Assembly (NCBI GenBank): GCA_013203545.1 | Contig: JABMQA010000958.1 | Coordinates: 1-13,429 of the forward strand | Length of the DNA: 13,429 nt | Direction of reading: 5' to 3' | Origin: Bacteroidota bacterium | Lineage (GTDB): Bacteria > Bacteroidota > Bacteroidia > Bacteroidales > 4484-276 | Made by a program: the position numbers and the translations under genes | Notes under the pieces: model-generated | Told to the model about the DNA's origin: nothing | Databases searched by the model: none | Seen by the model: only the letters and a program-made list of their open reading frames with translations | Part shown: positions 1 to 9,222 of the stretch, piece by piece | Numbering within the stretch: the stretch's first letter is position 1 | Layout of the letters: each line of letters opens with the position of its first letter

Positions 1-120
1 CAAGCAGAGGGCTTTTATTCTTGCGATTAATTGAACAGGCTGTGATAACTGAACCTGTCTCATACAAAGAAATTATAAATCAAAATCACGGGTAATGATT
101 ACATACCCCATTTAAATTAT

Positions 121-1038
121 TTGCCAATAACCGTTTGTAATCCGGATGGTTTTGGTACACCGACTATTGTTGATTCTGACAGCGATGGCATTCCGGATGA
201 AACGGATGCATATCCTTTCGATCCTGATAGGGCATTCAATTCCTATTTCCCGGAAGAGGGAAGCTATGCAACTGTTGCATTTGAAGATCTCTGGCCGGCA
301 CAGGGCGATTACGATTTCAACGACCTGGTAGTTGCTGTTTATGGCACAGAAGTTACCAATGCTGACGATGGGCTTGTGGATATTTATATCAATTTTATCG
401 TTAAGGCAGTAGGGGCATCCCTAAACAATGGCTTTGGGTTCCAACTGGGGACGATTGCCCCGGGAATGATCGCATCGGTTACAGGGATGGTACTCAACAG
501 GGGTTATGTAACACTGTCGGCCAATGGTACGGAAGCCGGTCAACAGAAGACGGTGGTGATTGTTACCGAAAGTATCGAAGATGTCATTCATCGCGCCGGA
601 GGCTCTATGTTCAATACAGTTGAAAATGGAAATGTGGGCACATCCGATACTACCGAAATTGTGATCATGTTTGACGAACCCATCGATCGGAATTTGTTTG
701 GACCCGAAGCGTTCAACCCATTCCTGATTAAAAGTCAAAACCGGTCGGTTGAAATACATTTAACTGATAATCCACCAACCGACCTGATGGATATGGAGTT
801 GTTCGGAACACTGGATGATGATTCCAATCCAGCAACAGGCAGGTATTATGTTACTGCCAACAACCTCCCCTGGGGATTACTGATCCTGGAACCATTTGAT
901 TACCCGATTGAAAAGTCACCCATCATCAGTGCCTATAATTATTTCGCGGAGTGGGCTGAAACCGGTGGATCAACATACGAGGATTGGTACCATAATCAAC
1001 CCGGATACCGGAATACTGTTGATATCTATACGCCGTAG
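121..1038 (+). CDS. LruC-domain (DUF4842-like) surface protein, apparently 5'-truncated
   Basis: The 305-residue frame matches the C-terminal part of Bacteroidota LruC-domain proteins, which are secreted or surface lipoproteins of unknown function. Residues about 18-36 (DSDSDGIPDETDAYPFDPD) look like an acidic calcium-binding thrombospondin-type-3 repeat. They are followed by the family hallmark FEDLWPAQGDYDFNDLVV (about 54-71). The rest is a beta-rich domain ending in YRNTVDIYTP. Family members usually have a signal peptide and a sizeable N-terminal region, and both are absent here. The frame opens only after a stop at 76-78. The only usable start is TTG 121, because the first in-frame ATG lies inside the domain. 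A second open frame (3-95) overlaps the beginning, so a frameshift is possible. The terminator at 1057-1096 closes the gene. The domain call is firm; whether the gene is functional is doubtful. Confidence 0.7.
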   Translation: MPITVCNPDGFGTPTIVDSDSDGIPDETDAYPFDPDRAFNSYFPEEGSYATVAFEDLWPAQGDYDFNDLVVAVYGTEVTNADDGLVDIYINFIVKAVGASLNNGFGFQLGTIAPGMIASVTGMVLNRGYVTLSANGTEAGQQKTVVIVTESIEDVIHRAGGSMFNTVENGNVGTSDTTEIVIMFDEPIDRNLFGPEAFNPFLIKSQNRSVEIHLTDNPPTDLMDMELFGTLDDDSNPATGRYYVTANNLPWGLLILEPFDYPIEKSPIISAYNYFAEWAETGGSTYEDWYHNQPGYRNTVDIYTP

Positions 1039-1056
1039 TGAATTGAAAGATTTTAT

Positions 1057-1096
1057 AAAGCAGGTTGTTGGTAGTGAAAGCAACCTGCTTTTTTTT
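1057..1096 (+). terminator. Rho-independent terminator of the LruC gene
   Basis: An 11-bp perfect stem (AAAGCAGGTTG at 1057-1067 pairing with CAACCTGCTTT at 1081-1091) encloses a 13-nt loop and runs into an uninterrupted T tract to 1096. It starts 18 bp after the LruC stop codon. In the minus direction the T run is only three bases, so it should mainly stop plus-strand transcription. Confidence 0.9.
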
Positions 1097-1126
1097 ATTT
1101 GAAGGTGAAATGTAACTGTCTTATTG

Positions 1127-1360
1127 TTATTCGCAATCAGGAAAGGTAACGCTAACTGGATTTGCCATAAGGACCAGATAGGCATTTCCCGCAACAAATT
1201 CGGATAATGTTATGATTCCCATATCCGGCCAGAAAATTTTACTGCCTCCAATCTCCTTGCTCACAACAAGCTGTGGCATATCGGTAAAAAGTGCTGTTAC
1301 TGCCACGTTGCACCCCGAAAGTACCGGCAGGATATTCAACCCTGAAGCGAGTGGTATGGT
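1127..1360 (-). pseudogene. C-terminal remnant of a secreted repeat-type protein
   Basis: Read on the minus strand, about 77 codons encode a block containing IPLASGLNILPVLSGCN, then KEIGGSKIFWPDMGI, then AYLVLM and VTFPDCE before TAA at 1127-1129. I recognise this from memory as a conserved module near the C-terminus of large secreted Bacteroidota proteins, where intact versions read roughly 'GWN-hydrophobic-PV...C...KE..G...YWP.M.I.TL....PGKAY.V....VTFP.C'. The frame is closed by TAA (plus-strand tta at 1361-1363) immediately upstream of the module, and there is no ATG before it. No signal peptide or other domain is present. The most likely reading is a decayed gene whose 5' part is lost or frame-shifted. 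A short independent protein is possible but unlikely. Confidence 0.6.
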
Positions 1361-1731
1361 TTAATCCTCAAATTTTAAACATTTTGGCTCATTGACTAGT
1401 AAATGGTTTTGGTATTCAGTTATATCCGAGGCCCATCTTTGGGAATATGAATATTTATTGACATAAGAAGGGGAGGAAGCAATTCGAAATTAACTTATGC
1501 AATTATACCAGCAAATAATTCAGGATACATTACCATTATAGTATTTCGTCTGGAACCACGTCCAATCATTAATCTGTAATCGGTGGGGCAGGGTTTTTTT
1601 TGATAAAACTGAAACCCGATAATAAAATGTATCTTCAAAAAGTTATTGTACCCGATTAATGAGATTGTTTTTACAGTACGTGCTTTTCAATATTTAATGA
1701 ATAATAGGCACCAAAAACTAAAACAGAATAT
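1361..1731. other. Gene-free stretch upstream of the ATP-grasp gene
   Basis: This AT-rich stretch of about 370 bp contains no convincing gene. It includes a weak inverted repeat (GGGTTT 1591-1596 with AAACCC 1612-1617) and a direct repeat ACCCGAT at 1614-1620 and 1650-1656. It probably also contains the upstream debris of the minus-strand remnant. A promoter for the ATP-grasp gene must lie here or further left, but I do not see a good TAnnTTTG element. TATCTTCA near 1630 is only a near match. Confidence 0.4.
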
Positions 1732-2901
1732 ATGATCATCGTTGACGAACCCTATGTTTCGGACATTTTAATCGATACCCTGCAACAATATCAGTTTCCG
1801 GTATTAAAGACCGGCACAGCTCAAAGGTTGTTGCCGGAAACCGGGATCAATTTTATTGATGAGCACCAGGCCCTGACTCACATGAAGTCTTACAGAAACC
1901 CGCGATTGTACACATCTTCCGAAAACTCCATCGACTGGATTGTGAAAAACCTTGATTTTACCGGCTTACCGGTTAAGGTAAATGTGTTTAAAAACAAGGT
2001 GGATTTCAGGAAACTGATCTCCGGCATCTACCCGGATTTCTTTTACCGTGGGATTTCGCTTGATGAGATTGATGATTTGAATGTGGACAATTTACCCTAT
2101 CCGTTTATCATCAAACCCTCGGTAGGCTTTTTTGGATTGGGGGTTTATAAAGTCAACGACAGAAAGAATTGGGATGCTGTTAAAATTTTGCTCAAAAAAG
2201 AGGTCAGCATCATCAGCGATACCTATCCGAAGGAGGTATTAAATACAGGCCAATTTATTATTGAGGAAAATATAGAGGGTGATGAATTTGCATTTGATGC
2301 CTATTACAACAGCGATGGGGAGCCGGTTGTACTTTGTGTATTGAACCATTTATTCTCCACCGGAGAGTCAACCAACGACAGGATTTATATGACGTCCAAA
2401 GCTATTGTTGACGCAAATGTGGATCGTTTCGAAGAATTCCTTCGAAAAATGGGTACCCTGGTTAACCTGAAAAATTTTCCGCTTCATGTGGAGGTACGTA
2501 TCGATAAAGATGGGAAGATCATGCCCATCGAAGTGAACCCATTGCGTTTCGGGGGTTGGTGTACCTCCGCCGATCTTTCGTTTATGGCAACGGGATTAAA
2601 CGAATACGAATGTTTTTTTAACAGCAGGAGACCTGACTGGGAAGCATTATTCAAAGGTCGGGGCGATAAAATCTTCAGCATTATCATCCTTGACAACTCC
2701 ACAGGGGTAGAGGCAGGGAAAATCAAGTCGTTTGATTATGAAAAATTACTGGAAGGATTTGAGCACCCGCTTGAGCTTAGAAAAGCGGATGTTGTAAGGT
2801 ACCATTTGTTCGGTTTTCTGTTTACCCAAACCCGGAGCGATCATTTTGTTGAATTGGAGCAGATTCTGCATTCCAACCTTAGGGAGTTTATTACCGTTTA
2901 A
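1732..2901 (+). CDS. Stand-alone ATP-grasp domain ligase, substrate unknown
   Basis: The 389-residue soluble protein has no signal peptide. It shows the ATP-grasp order: a short N-terminal pre-ATP-grasp region (1-100); the nucleotide-binding lysine strand YPFIIKPSVGFFGLGV (about 123-138, K128) with its glycine-rich loop; the acidic strand QFIIEENIEGDEFAFD (about 174-189); and the metal-binding strand HVEVRIDKDGKIMPIEVNP (about 252-270, with E267 and N269). Such enzymes couple ATP hydrolysis to joining a carboxylate with an amine, thiol or similar group through an acyl phosphate. The C-terminal 100 residues resemble no partner domain I recognise. The start ATG at 1732 fits the beginning of the fold. 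The gene stands alone, so its neighbours do not reveal a substrate. The fold is confident and the reaction is not. Confidence 0.85.
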   Translation: MIIVDEPYVSDILIDTLQQYQFPVLKTGTAQRLLPETGINFIDEHQALTHMKSYRNPRLYTSSENSIDWIVKNLDFTGLPVKVNVFKNKVDFRKLISGIYPDFFYRGISLDEIDDLNVDNLPYPFIIKPSVGFFGLGVYKVNDRKNWDAVKILLKKEVSIISDTYPKEVLNTGQFIIEENIEGDEFAFDAYYNSDGEPVVLCVLNHLFSTGESTNDRIYMTSKAIVDANVDRFEEFLRKMGTLVNLKNFPLHVEVRIDKDGKIMPIEVNPLRFGGWCTSADLSFMATGLNEYECFFNSRRPDWEALFKGRGDKIFSIIILDNSTGVEAGKIKSFDYEKLLEGFEHPLELRKADVVRYHLFGFLFTQTRSDHFVELEQILHSNLREFITV

Positions 2902-2928
2902 TTGTTGAGTCCGGTATTAATTAGCCGG

Positions 2929-2999
2929 CCTAACCCTCTCAACCGGGGCTTCTTCGCCAGCTGACGGATCAGTTGAACACTGGTGGAAAAGGGGTTAGG
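2929..2999. repeat. Structured intergenic element with inverted ends
   Basis: The convergent gap between the ATP-grasp and symporter genes contains CCTAACCC (2929-2936) and its exact inverse GGGTTAGG (2992-2999). Nested inside is a second hairpin, CAGCTGA (2958-2964) with TCAGTTG (2969-2975), around the tetraloop CGGA and with one G-T pair. There is no T tract, so it is not a classical terminator. It could be a dispersed palindromic repeat, a MITE-like remnant, or a bidirectional stop or 3' stabiliser. A single copy is visible in this window. Confidence 0.4.
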
Positions 3000-3041
3000 G
3001 GATTTGGTGCCAGGTTGAAACGCCATTTTTATAAGACCTTG

Positions 3042-4931
3042 CTATTTTTTTTGATTTGATTGCTCAACTGTAACTTGTTTTTTAGGAAACGCCCGCCGCC
3101 ACCAAAGGGGAATGATGGCAATTCCTGTAACAATTAGAAGTATAGGAAAAAGTATGCCTTCTTCCGGTGCTGGCATCAGTATTTTGGAAATACCTACCAA
3201 AAGCGTAAAAATGGTTCCTGCCGAAAGGATAACCACCCACACGTTCCGCCACAATTCATTGATACTGGTTTTTGGATTTTGCCCTGTCATCTGTGCGGTA
3301 CTGACCCAATATCCCGGTGGGGCAATCCTTTTATAAAAAGCATTTAATATATTGGGGTCGGTTCGTGGAGTCAGCAGAGTTACCGTTATCACCACAGTGG
3401 TTGAGGCCAGCGCCATGATCAGGATTTTCAGCCATTCATCTTCAACCGTGTATAAGATAAGCGGTGCGATGATAATAGAGGAAGCAATGGCTGCTATTTC
3501 GCTGTAAATGTTGATCCGCTCCCACAACCACCTGAGTACAAGCACCGAGCCGACACCGGCGCCAAACAGCAATGAAATGTACCAGGCATTTTGGATAGAG
3601 TTTAGATTGACCATGATAACCAGGGCAATAAGTAGTACTACAATATTTGAAATACGGGCAACCAGAACCAGTTCCCTTGATTTGGGTTTGCGTTTCATCC
3701 ATTCTTCGCTGATCAGGCGTTTGTACAGGTCGTTGCTCCAATAGCCCGCTCCCCACGAAAGGTGGGTGTCGATGGTAGAAGCCAGGGCTGCCAGCATACC
3801 CGTCAGCATCAATCCTTTTGCGCCTACCGGTAAATAATCTTTGATACCACTAATAAAAGTAATTTCGCGTTCGGATACAAACGTGCTACTGCCGGTAAGT
3901 GCCGGATCGTAAGGGTACAGCACCAGCAAAGCCAGGGCTATGGGCAACCAAAACAGGCTCCTCACCAGTACTTGTGCTACCGTAAAAATAAAACCTGCAT
4001 GTCGTGCGTCCTTATCCGAACGACAAGCCATAGTCCGCTGGGCCAGATAACCTGTACCATCGCTGTTCATTTGAAAAAACCACTGCAAGCTGATTAGCAT
4101 CGCAAAGGGTATTATTGCCTCCAGGGCCGATGGTGTAAACGACATAATCTCCTGTGCCCTGACCTGCCCGTAAAGTTCAATTAATTGAGGAACAATGTTG
4201 CCCAGGCCACCTGCTTCACGTACAATGTATATGGCATATATCAGGGTGGCCACCATAGCGATGAAAAACTGCACAACATCGGTTGCGATTACACTGCGCA
4301 GCCCTCCCGTGGTTGAATACAAGGTCGTAAAAGAGATGATGACAAAAATGCTGATGAAATTGTTGGTAGTTGATATCCATACATCCTGGTCAAGAAAACC
4401 TGACGATATTTCTACTCCGAGACCTTGCACCCAAAAATACAGCGTGTCGTAAAAGCCTACAGGTAACCATTCGTTCCATACCAGGAAAATCTCTGAGATG
4501 CGTGTTGCGGCAATTAATACCATAGCCAACACCACACAATTGATCATGGTGCCATAAAAAATAGCTTTTAGCCCACGCAAAAACAATACATATTTGCCAC
4601 TGTACCTTATTTCGGTGAGTTCCGCATCAGTAATTACCCGCGACCGCCACCACGATTTTGAAAGCACAAAGGCTAACAATAAAAACGCCAGCCCATAAAT
4701 CCATAACCTCCAGATCATAAATATGCCGCCTGTGGCTATCAGGCCGGTAACCAACAATGGCGTATCGGCAGCATATTGTGTAGCAGCCATGCTGATACCT
4801 GCTTTCCATCCTTTTATCGACCGGCCGGCTAAAAAATACTCAACAAGGTTTTTCGATGCTTTTGATTTTGAAATAAAACCCTGGCTGATGCTATAGGCAA
4901 TAAATGCCAAAACAATAATCAGATCAATCAT
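3042..4931 (-). CDS. Sodium:solute symporter family (SSS) permease
   Basis: The 629-residue inner-membrane protein has about 13 or more hydrophobic segments and the LeuT-fold SSS signatures. These are FLAGRSIKGWKAGISMAA in the first helices (33-50), YSTTGGLRSVIATD (205-218), GTGYLAQRTMACRSDKDAR (about 292-310), and the helix LTGMLAALASTID (about 376-388), whose Ser/Thr residues lie where the family binds Na2. WSNDLYKR follows. SSS members use the sodium gradient to import sugars, carboxylates, amino acids or other small solutes, and the sequence does not tell me which. The 3' end carries a Lys/Gln-rich cytoplasmic tail. The ATG at 4929-4931 begins directly with a membrane helix. It lies 150 bp downstream of the TonB-receptor stop on the same strand, so it is probably the inner-membrane half of the same uptake route. 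Confidence 0.9.
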   Translation of the reverse strand: MIDLIIVLAFIAYSISQGFISKSKASKNLVEYFLAGRSIKGWKAGISMAATQYAADTPLLVTGLIATGGIFMIWRLWIYGLAFLLLAFVLSKSWWRSRVITDAELTEIRYSGKYVLFLRGLKAIFYGTMINCVVLAMVLIAATRISEIFLVWNEWLPVGFYDTLYFWVQGLGVEISSGFLDQDVWISTTNNFISIFVIISFTTLYSTTGGLRSVIATDVVQFFIAMVATLIYAIYIVREAGGLGNIVPQLIELYGQVRAQEIMSFTPSALEAIIPFAMLISLQWFFQMNSDGTGYLAQRTMACRSDKDARHAGFIFTVAQVLVRSLFWLPIALALLVLYPYDPALTGSSTFVSEREITFISGIKDYLPVGAKGLMLTGMLAALASTIDTHLSWGAGYWSNDLYKRLISEEWMKRKPKSRELVLVARISNIVVLLIALVIMVNLNSIQNAWYISLLFGAGVGSVLVLRWLWERINIYSEIAAIASSIIIAPLILYTVEDEWLKILIMALASTTVVITVTLLTPRTDPNILNAFYKRIAPPGYWVSTAQMTGQNPKTSINELWRNVWVVILSAGTIFTLLVGISKILMPAPEEGILFPILLIVTGIAIIPLWWRRAFPKKQVTVEQSNQKK

Positions 4932-5081
4932 TAAAGTAGTTTTTAAATCAAAAAAGGGAATATTCCGAAAACTGCATCACCAATTACCCTATTAGAATAT
5001 TAGCAAACAGAATTATTGGTTCAGTTGCATGCAGCCTTCAGATTATCCCCTTCACCAAAGACTATCTATTGAATGAGAAAA

Positions 5082-8027
5082 CTAAAACTCGTAACTAATC
5101 GAAAACCTGATGGCACGGCCCAGTATCGGCCTGGCCATATAATATTGTGCCGATGCATCCGGACTCACACGTGGATCGCCCTCGGTAAGCCCGATGGCGT
5201 TGGTAAGGTTAGTGGCATCAACAGCAAAAGTGATGTTTTTCAGGTTGTATGATGCACCTGCATTTAGCATGGAATAGGCAGGCAGGGTAGCGTTGTTTTC
5301 ATTGTCCTGAAATTTTTCACCATAATAGCTAAACCTGAAATACAGCCCCAGACCAAAATCAAAATCCAGTGATGGTGTGATGTGCAGAAATACTTTTGGT
5401 ATCCTTCTTACCTGCTTTCCATCGTTGTCTACTTCTGTGCCATCGGCAGTACGATAATTAAAATCTGTAAATTCAGGGTTTTGGAAAGTTCCGTTAAACC
5501 GCAGCCCGAAAACATTGAGTTTGCCTATAGCCTCTAATTCAAGGCCCATGTTTTTGGCGCCTGCAAATTTATTTTCTGATACGCCGCCAGCCAGAATATC
5601 TGTAAACGGCAGGTTATCCATTTTCATATAAAAGGCATTGGCAAATACGGCAAGTTTTGAAGATGAATATTTATACCCCAGTTCAAATTGTTTTACATCG
5701 GTAGTTTTTATCTTGCTCAAGTCGCTGATGTTATCCATATAAGCCTCTTCGATAGGTGTCCTAAAGCCATCGCTGGCACGTATATAAGCAGCCATATTGT
5801 CCGAAAACATGTAGTTAACACCAAGGGTCCAGGCAAGTTCATCAGCATCAAATTTAAAATAGCTCATTTGTCCGTTGCCACTCCATCCGGTGTTAAGGGC
5901 TTCGGGAAGCAGGGTGTCCTGGTGTGGGAATGGTGACCATCCTTCGCCTTCCCTTGCGCCTGAATATCTACCCATTTCATAACGGATGCCCACATCAGCC
6001 GAGATTTTTTCATTAATATTGAATTCATCGTTCAAATACAGTGCGTTAATGGTTCCGCGAATATCAGTATTACGGCCATAAAACCCTATGTTGGAGATGC
6101 CGTTCCAGGTCTGTGATTTACCGGAATTAGGATTGGTCAGGTTGAGAAGCCTGGCTTCATCAGCCACTTCCATCAACACCTGCGACCAATACCAAAATTG
6201 TGTGGCTTTATAGTATGAGAAGTAGTAACCACCTGTAACATTATGTGTGCCAAAAGTTTTGGTAACACTCAGGTTGTTAACAAAGTTGTTCATCTTCCTG
6301 TCGATGCTCCAAAATCCCGGAGATACCACAAGGCCGTTTCCGTTGAGTTGTGATGGATTACTCACAATTGTACCATCATCAGCATAACTGTATTGATAAT
6401 TTCCGGCCCCAAAGATGTTTTCGGCATATTCGGTGGCCAGCATTGGGCTACCCATCGAGAACATGGCATCGTACTCAAGGTCGATACTTGTATTTCTGAA
6501 ATTATTTTTCAGTATCCATTCGTCGCCCAGTTCCTGCAACAATGCAGCACCGGCAGCAAACACTTTGGGATGGATGCCATTTTCGAGGTCACGGTCCCAG
6601 GTGCCACCATCAGGCATTGGTACGCTGATCTTGCTGGCATTTACACTGGCCATGGTCCCGTAATTAGGGTCGAATCCGGGAATGCCTTCAGGATCATCCT
6701 GATTTTGCAAAGGTATGGGCAAATAAAATATGTTGCGGTCGTTAAGATATTTAAAATAGCCCCTTACGTATCCTTTTTTGTGAATAAAGGTAAGGTTTCC
6801 CTTGATCTGGCCACCGACATTTCCGGGAAAGCCGGCATTGCGAATGCCATTACCATAGCGGTAAAAACCACCGATACTATACCTGAGCTTTTCCGATACA
6901 GGCCCGTTTACGTTGAGGTCGGTGCGCATCATCCCATAGTCGGCAGTGCTAAGCTTGGCAAAACCGTTGAACTCTTTTTTCCCAACTTTACTTACCAAAT
7001 TCACAATACCACCCGGTGCGTTGCTGGCAAAAATTGCCGAAGATCCTCCACGTACTGCTTCCAAACGGTCAACGTTGGCATCGATCCTGTAATAATTATC
7101 AACATTACTGAATTGTAATGCCCCATCCTCGAAAACGGGCAGGCCGTCCTCCTGGATTTGTGTAAACTGATATGCGCCTGCTGCCGGAATACCCCTCGCA
7201 AACAGGTTGTTCCCAACTTCACCGCCTGAAGTCTCCACATAAAAGCCAGGTACATATTCAAGCAGTTGTGCCGAACTGCCCACATCCAGTTTTTCGATTT
7301 CTTTGGAATTCATGGTGGTAATAGCCACGCTCGACTCCATCATGGTTTTGGGGTTTTGAACCCCGGTAACCACCACGGTGTTAAGGTTCAAGATGTCGGG
7401 AGACAAAACCATCTCCACCTTTGCGGTTTCTCCAGCCACAATTTCAACAGTGATGGTTTGGGACTTAAATCCAATGAAACTAACGACCAACTCATAGCTT
7501 CCCGGATCCAGATTGCTGATCGTAAAAACACCATCAATATTGGTGGTAGCCCCGGTATAAGTATTTTTAACCGTAACGTTTACCCCGGGTACAGTGCTTC
7601 CGTCTTCCAGTTTAACAACTCCGGTTACCGATCCGGTTACTTCGCCAACCGGCACCGCAACGGCAATCGGTGGCATCAGGACAACTTTCCTGTCGATGAT
7701 TTTGTAGTCCACATCATTACTTTTAAACAGTTTTTTCAAGATATGGTCAAGCGTTTTGTTTGTTGCCCTGATACTCGTTTTTTTATCAAGGTCCACAAAC
7801 TGGCTGCTCCAGGCAAAGGTAAACTCACTCTGCGTGGAGATTTCATCCAGTATTGCCTGGATATCTACATTTTGCATGTTAATCGTCAGTTTAGTGTTCT
7901 GCGAATAACTGCTTGCCGAAACCGAAAGCAGGTTCAGCAGGACCAACATTAATGTAAGTTTGGTAATGATTAAAAGTTTTTGATTGTGGATAAAACTAAT
8001 CCATTCGTTTTGTACAATTTTATTCAT
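5082..8027 (-). CDS. TonB-dependent outer-membrane receptor with STN signalling domain
   Basis: The 981-residue protein has these parts in order: an N-terminal signal segment (about 17-42, KLLIITKLTLMLVLLNLLSV, cleavage near SASSYSQ); an STN (secretin/TonB short N-terminal) domain at 45-118; a carboxypeptidase-regulatory-like beta-sandwich at about 131-207; a TonB-box-like NTVVVTG near 216; a plug at about 222-347 (EAVRGGSSAIFASNAPGGIVN); and a 22-strand-type barrel ending in the outer-membrane signature RFSISYEF. The STN domain marks a receptor that signals to a FecR protein, and fecR lies immediately upstream, 175 bp away. No susD follows, so this is not a standard Sus glycan pair. The next gene is a symporter. 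The transported ligand is unknown: a sugar, peptide, cofactor or metal chelate is possible. The barrel is complete and no frame break is seen. Confidence 0.93.
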   Translation of the reverse strand: MNKIVQNEWISFIHNQKLLIITKLTLMLVLLNLLSVSASSYSQNTKLTINMQNVDIQAILDEISTQSEFTFAWSSQFVDLDKKTSIRATNKTLDHILKKLFKSNDVDYKIIDRKVVLMPPIAVAVPVGEVTGSVTGVVKLEDGSTVPGVNVTVKNTYTGATTNIDGVFTISNLDPGSYELVVSFIGFKSQTITVEIVAGETAKVEMVLSPDILNLNTVVVTGVQNPKTMMESSVAITTMNSKEIEKLDVGSSAQLLEYVPGFYVETSGGEVGNNLFARGIPAAGAYQFTQIQEDGLPVFEDGALQFSNVDNYYRIDANVDRLEAVRGGSSAIFASNAPGGIVNLVSKVGKKEFNGFAKLSTADYGMMRTDLNVNGPVSEKLRYSIGGFYRYGNGIRNAGFPGNVGGQIKGNLTFIHKKGYVRGYFKYLNDRNIFYLPIPLQNQDDPEGIPGFDPNYGTMASVNASKISVPMPDGGTWDRDLENGIHPKVFAAGAALLQELGDEWILKNNFRNTSIDLEYDAMFSMGSPMLATEYAENIFGAGNYQYSYADDGTIVSNPSQLNGNGLVVSPGFWSIDRKMNNFVNNLSVTKTFGTHNVTGGYYFSYYKATQFWYWSQVLMEVADEARLLNLTNPNSGKSQTWNGISNIGFYGRNTDIRGTINALYLNDEFNINEKISADVGIRYEMGRYSGAREGEGWSPFPHQDTLLPEALNTGWSGNGQMSYFKFDADELAWTLGVNYMFSDNMAAYIRASDGFRTPIEEAYMDNISDLSKIKTTDVKQFELGYKYSSSKLAVFANAFYMKMDNLPFTDILAGGVSENKFAGAKNMGLELEAIGKLNVFGLRFNGTFQNPEFTDFNYRTADGTEVDNDGKQVRRIPKVFLHITPSLDFDFGLGLYFRFSYYGEKFQDNENNATLPAYSMLNAGASYNLKNITFAVDATNLTNAIGLTEGDPRVSPDASAQYYMARPILGRAIRFSISYEF

Positions 8028-8112
8028 AGATTTGTAAAAATTTATGGTTCATAATTGTTAATGATTTTTCCTCGTCCAAAAAGATGGTCATTAACCTGAA
8101 TTCAGAATTTAG

Positions 8113-8137
8113 CGGGAGGTGTCTTTGTCATCTCCCG
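8113..8137. promoter_or_regulatory. Hairpin between fecR and the TonB-receptor gene
   Basis: CGGGAGGTG (8113-8121) pairs with CATCTCCCG (8129-8137) around a 7-nt loop, giving nine pairs including one G-T. On the plus strand it is followed by TTTTTG and looks like a terminator, but no plus-strand gene leads into it. In the direction of the locus (minus) no U tract follows. It may act as an mRNA-processing or attenuation element that separates expression of the regulator from that of the receptor. Confidence 0.4.
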
Positions 8138-8202
8138 TTTTTGCACACTTTTTTTTGATTTGTTACTTTATTCCCATAGGCGACAATATTTTTAGAACAA
8201 CA

Positions 8203-9222
8203 TCATTTTATTTTAAATTTGTTTTTTCTTTCGATGTCCAGATTAATTGTAACTATTCCACTGTTGATTGTATAGGTGATGGGGGTCATTTCTGCGAGTA
8301 TATTAAGTACATCAGGCAAAGGTTCGTTTTCGAAGGTAACCGTGTAAAGATAGGTTTTTATTTCATCGTTTAAAAAAACAAAACCCACGTCATACCAGCG
8401 ATGTAGCCTTTGAGTAAGATCCGTAAGCGGGGTGTCACTAAAAACCAGTAAACCGTCTTTCCATGAAGTAAATAGTCGTGTATTTACACGCTCGATATGT
8501 AAGGTGTTGGCATTTTTTGAATAAACTGCCCTTTGTCCCGGTTTCAGGATGATGTCATTATTTGTAGTGGCATTGTTATGGTTTACCCGGAGCGACACTT
8601 TTCCTTTCACAAGGGTAGTTTCCACTATATTTTCACCGGGGTATGAACAAACATTGAATGCCGTACCAAGTACAATGATATCCAATTCATTGGTTTTTAC
8701 AACGAAAGGGGCCTTATCACTATGCACGACTTCGAAATAGGCTTCACCTTCAAGGTTAACTTCCCTGCTTGTTGAATTGAAAGATTCGGGGTACAAGAAA
8801 TGACTGCCAGCATTGAGGGTAACTTTTGTGCCGTCGCAAAGTTTTAGTGAAGTCGTTTCACCAAATGGCACCGATACGGTAAGTGTTTGCACATGATATT
8901 CTTTCTCACCTTTGGGATGCACAAAAAGCCAATATGCTGCGAAACCGAATGCCAACATCAGGGCAATGGTGGCAGCAACTTTAATCATGTGCCACTGAAG
9001 TACCTGTTTTTTGTGGTTTGCTGTGGGCGGTTGTATCTTTTGCAGTATAGATTGATAGATTTTCTCTTTCACGCTATCCTCCGGCCCAAACAGTGAAGTG
9101 TCCCAGTTCTTGTTTTTGGCTTGCACCTGATCAAGGAAGTTTTCGATTATTTGCTCTTCTTCCGCCGAACAGGCGCTGTTGATATATTTTTCGATGAGGG
9201 ATTCAACCCTTTGTTTGTCCAT
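8203..9222 (-). CDS. FecR-family anti-sigma / sigma-regulator protein
   Basis: The 339-residue membrane protein has a cytoplasmic N-terminal region (1-79) starting MDKQRVESLIEKYINSACSAEE, which in this family binds the ECF sigma factor. One transmembrane helix follows (about 80-101, IKVAATIALMLAFGFAAYWL). The periplasmic FecR domain is at about 114-211, with VPFGETTSLKLCDGTKVTLNAGS, EVNLEGEAYFEVVH and IIVLGTAFNVCSY. The C-terminal DUF4974-type domain is at about 258-330 (FSDTPLTDLTQRLHRWYDV), which contacts or resembles STN modules. Length and order are typical for Bacteroidota. It sits 144 bp after the sigma gene and 175 bp before the receptor, completing the signalling trio. ATG 9220-9222 gives the expected N-terminus. 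Confidence 0.93.
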   Translation of the reverse strand: MDKQRVESLIEKYINSACSAEEEQIIENFLDQVQAKNKNWDTSLFGPEDSVKEKIYQSILQKIQPPTANHKKQVLQWHMIKVAATIALMLAFGFAAYWLFVHPKGEKEYHVQTLTVSVPFGETTSLKLCDGTKVTLNAGSHFLYPESFNSTSREVNLEGEAYFEVVHSDKAPFVVKTNELDIIVLGTAFNVCSYPGENIVETTLVKGKVSLRVNHNNATTNNDIILKPGQRAVYSKNANTLHIERVNTRLFTSWKDGLLVFSDTPLTDLTQRLHRWYDVGFVFLNDEIKTYLYTVTFENEPLPDVLNILAEMTPITYTINSGIVTINLDIERKNKFKIK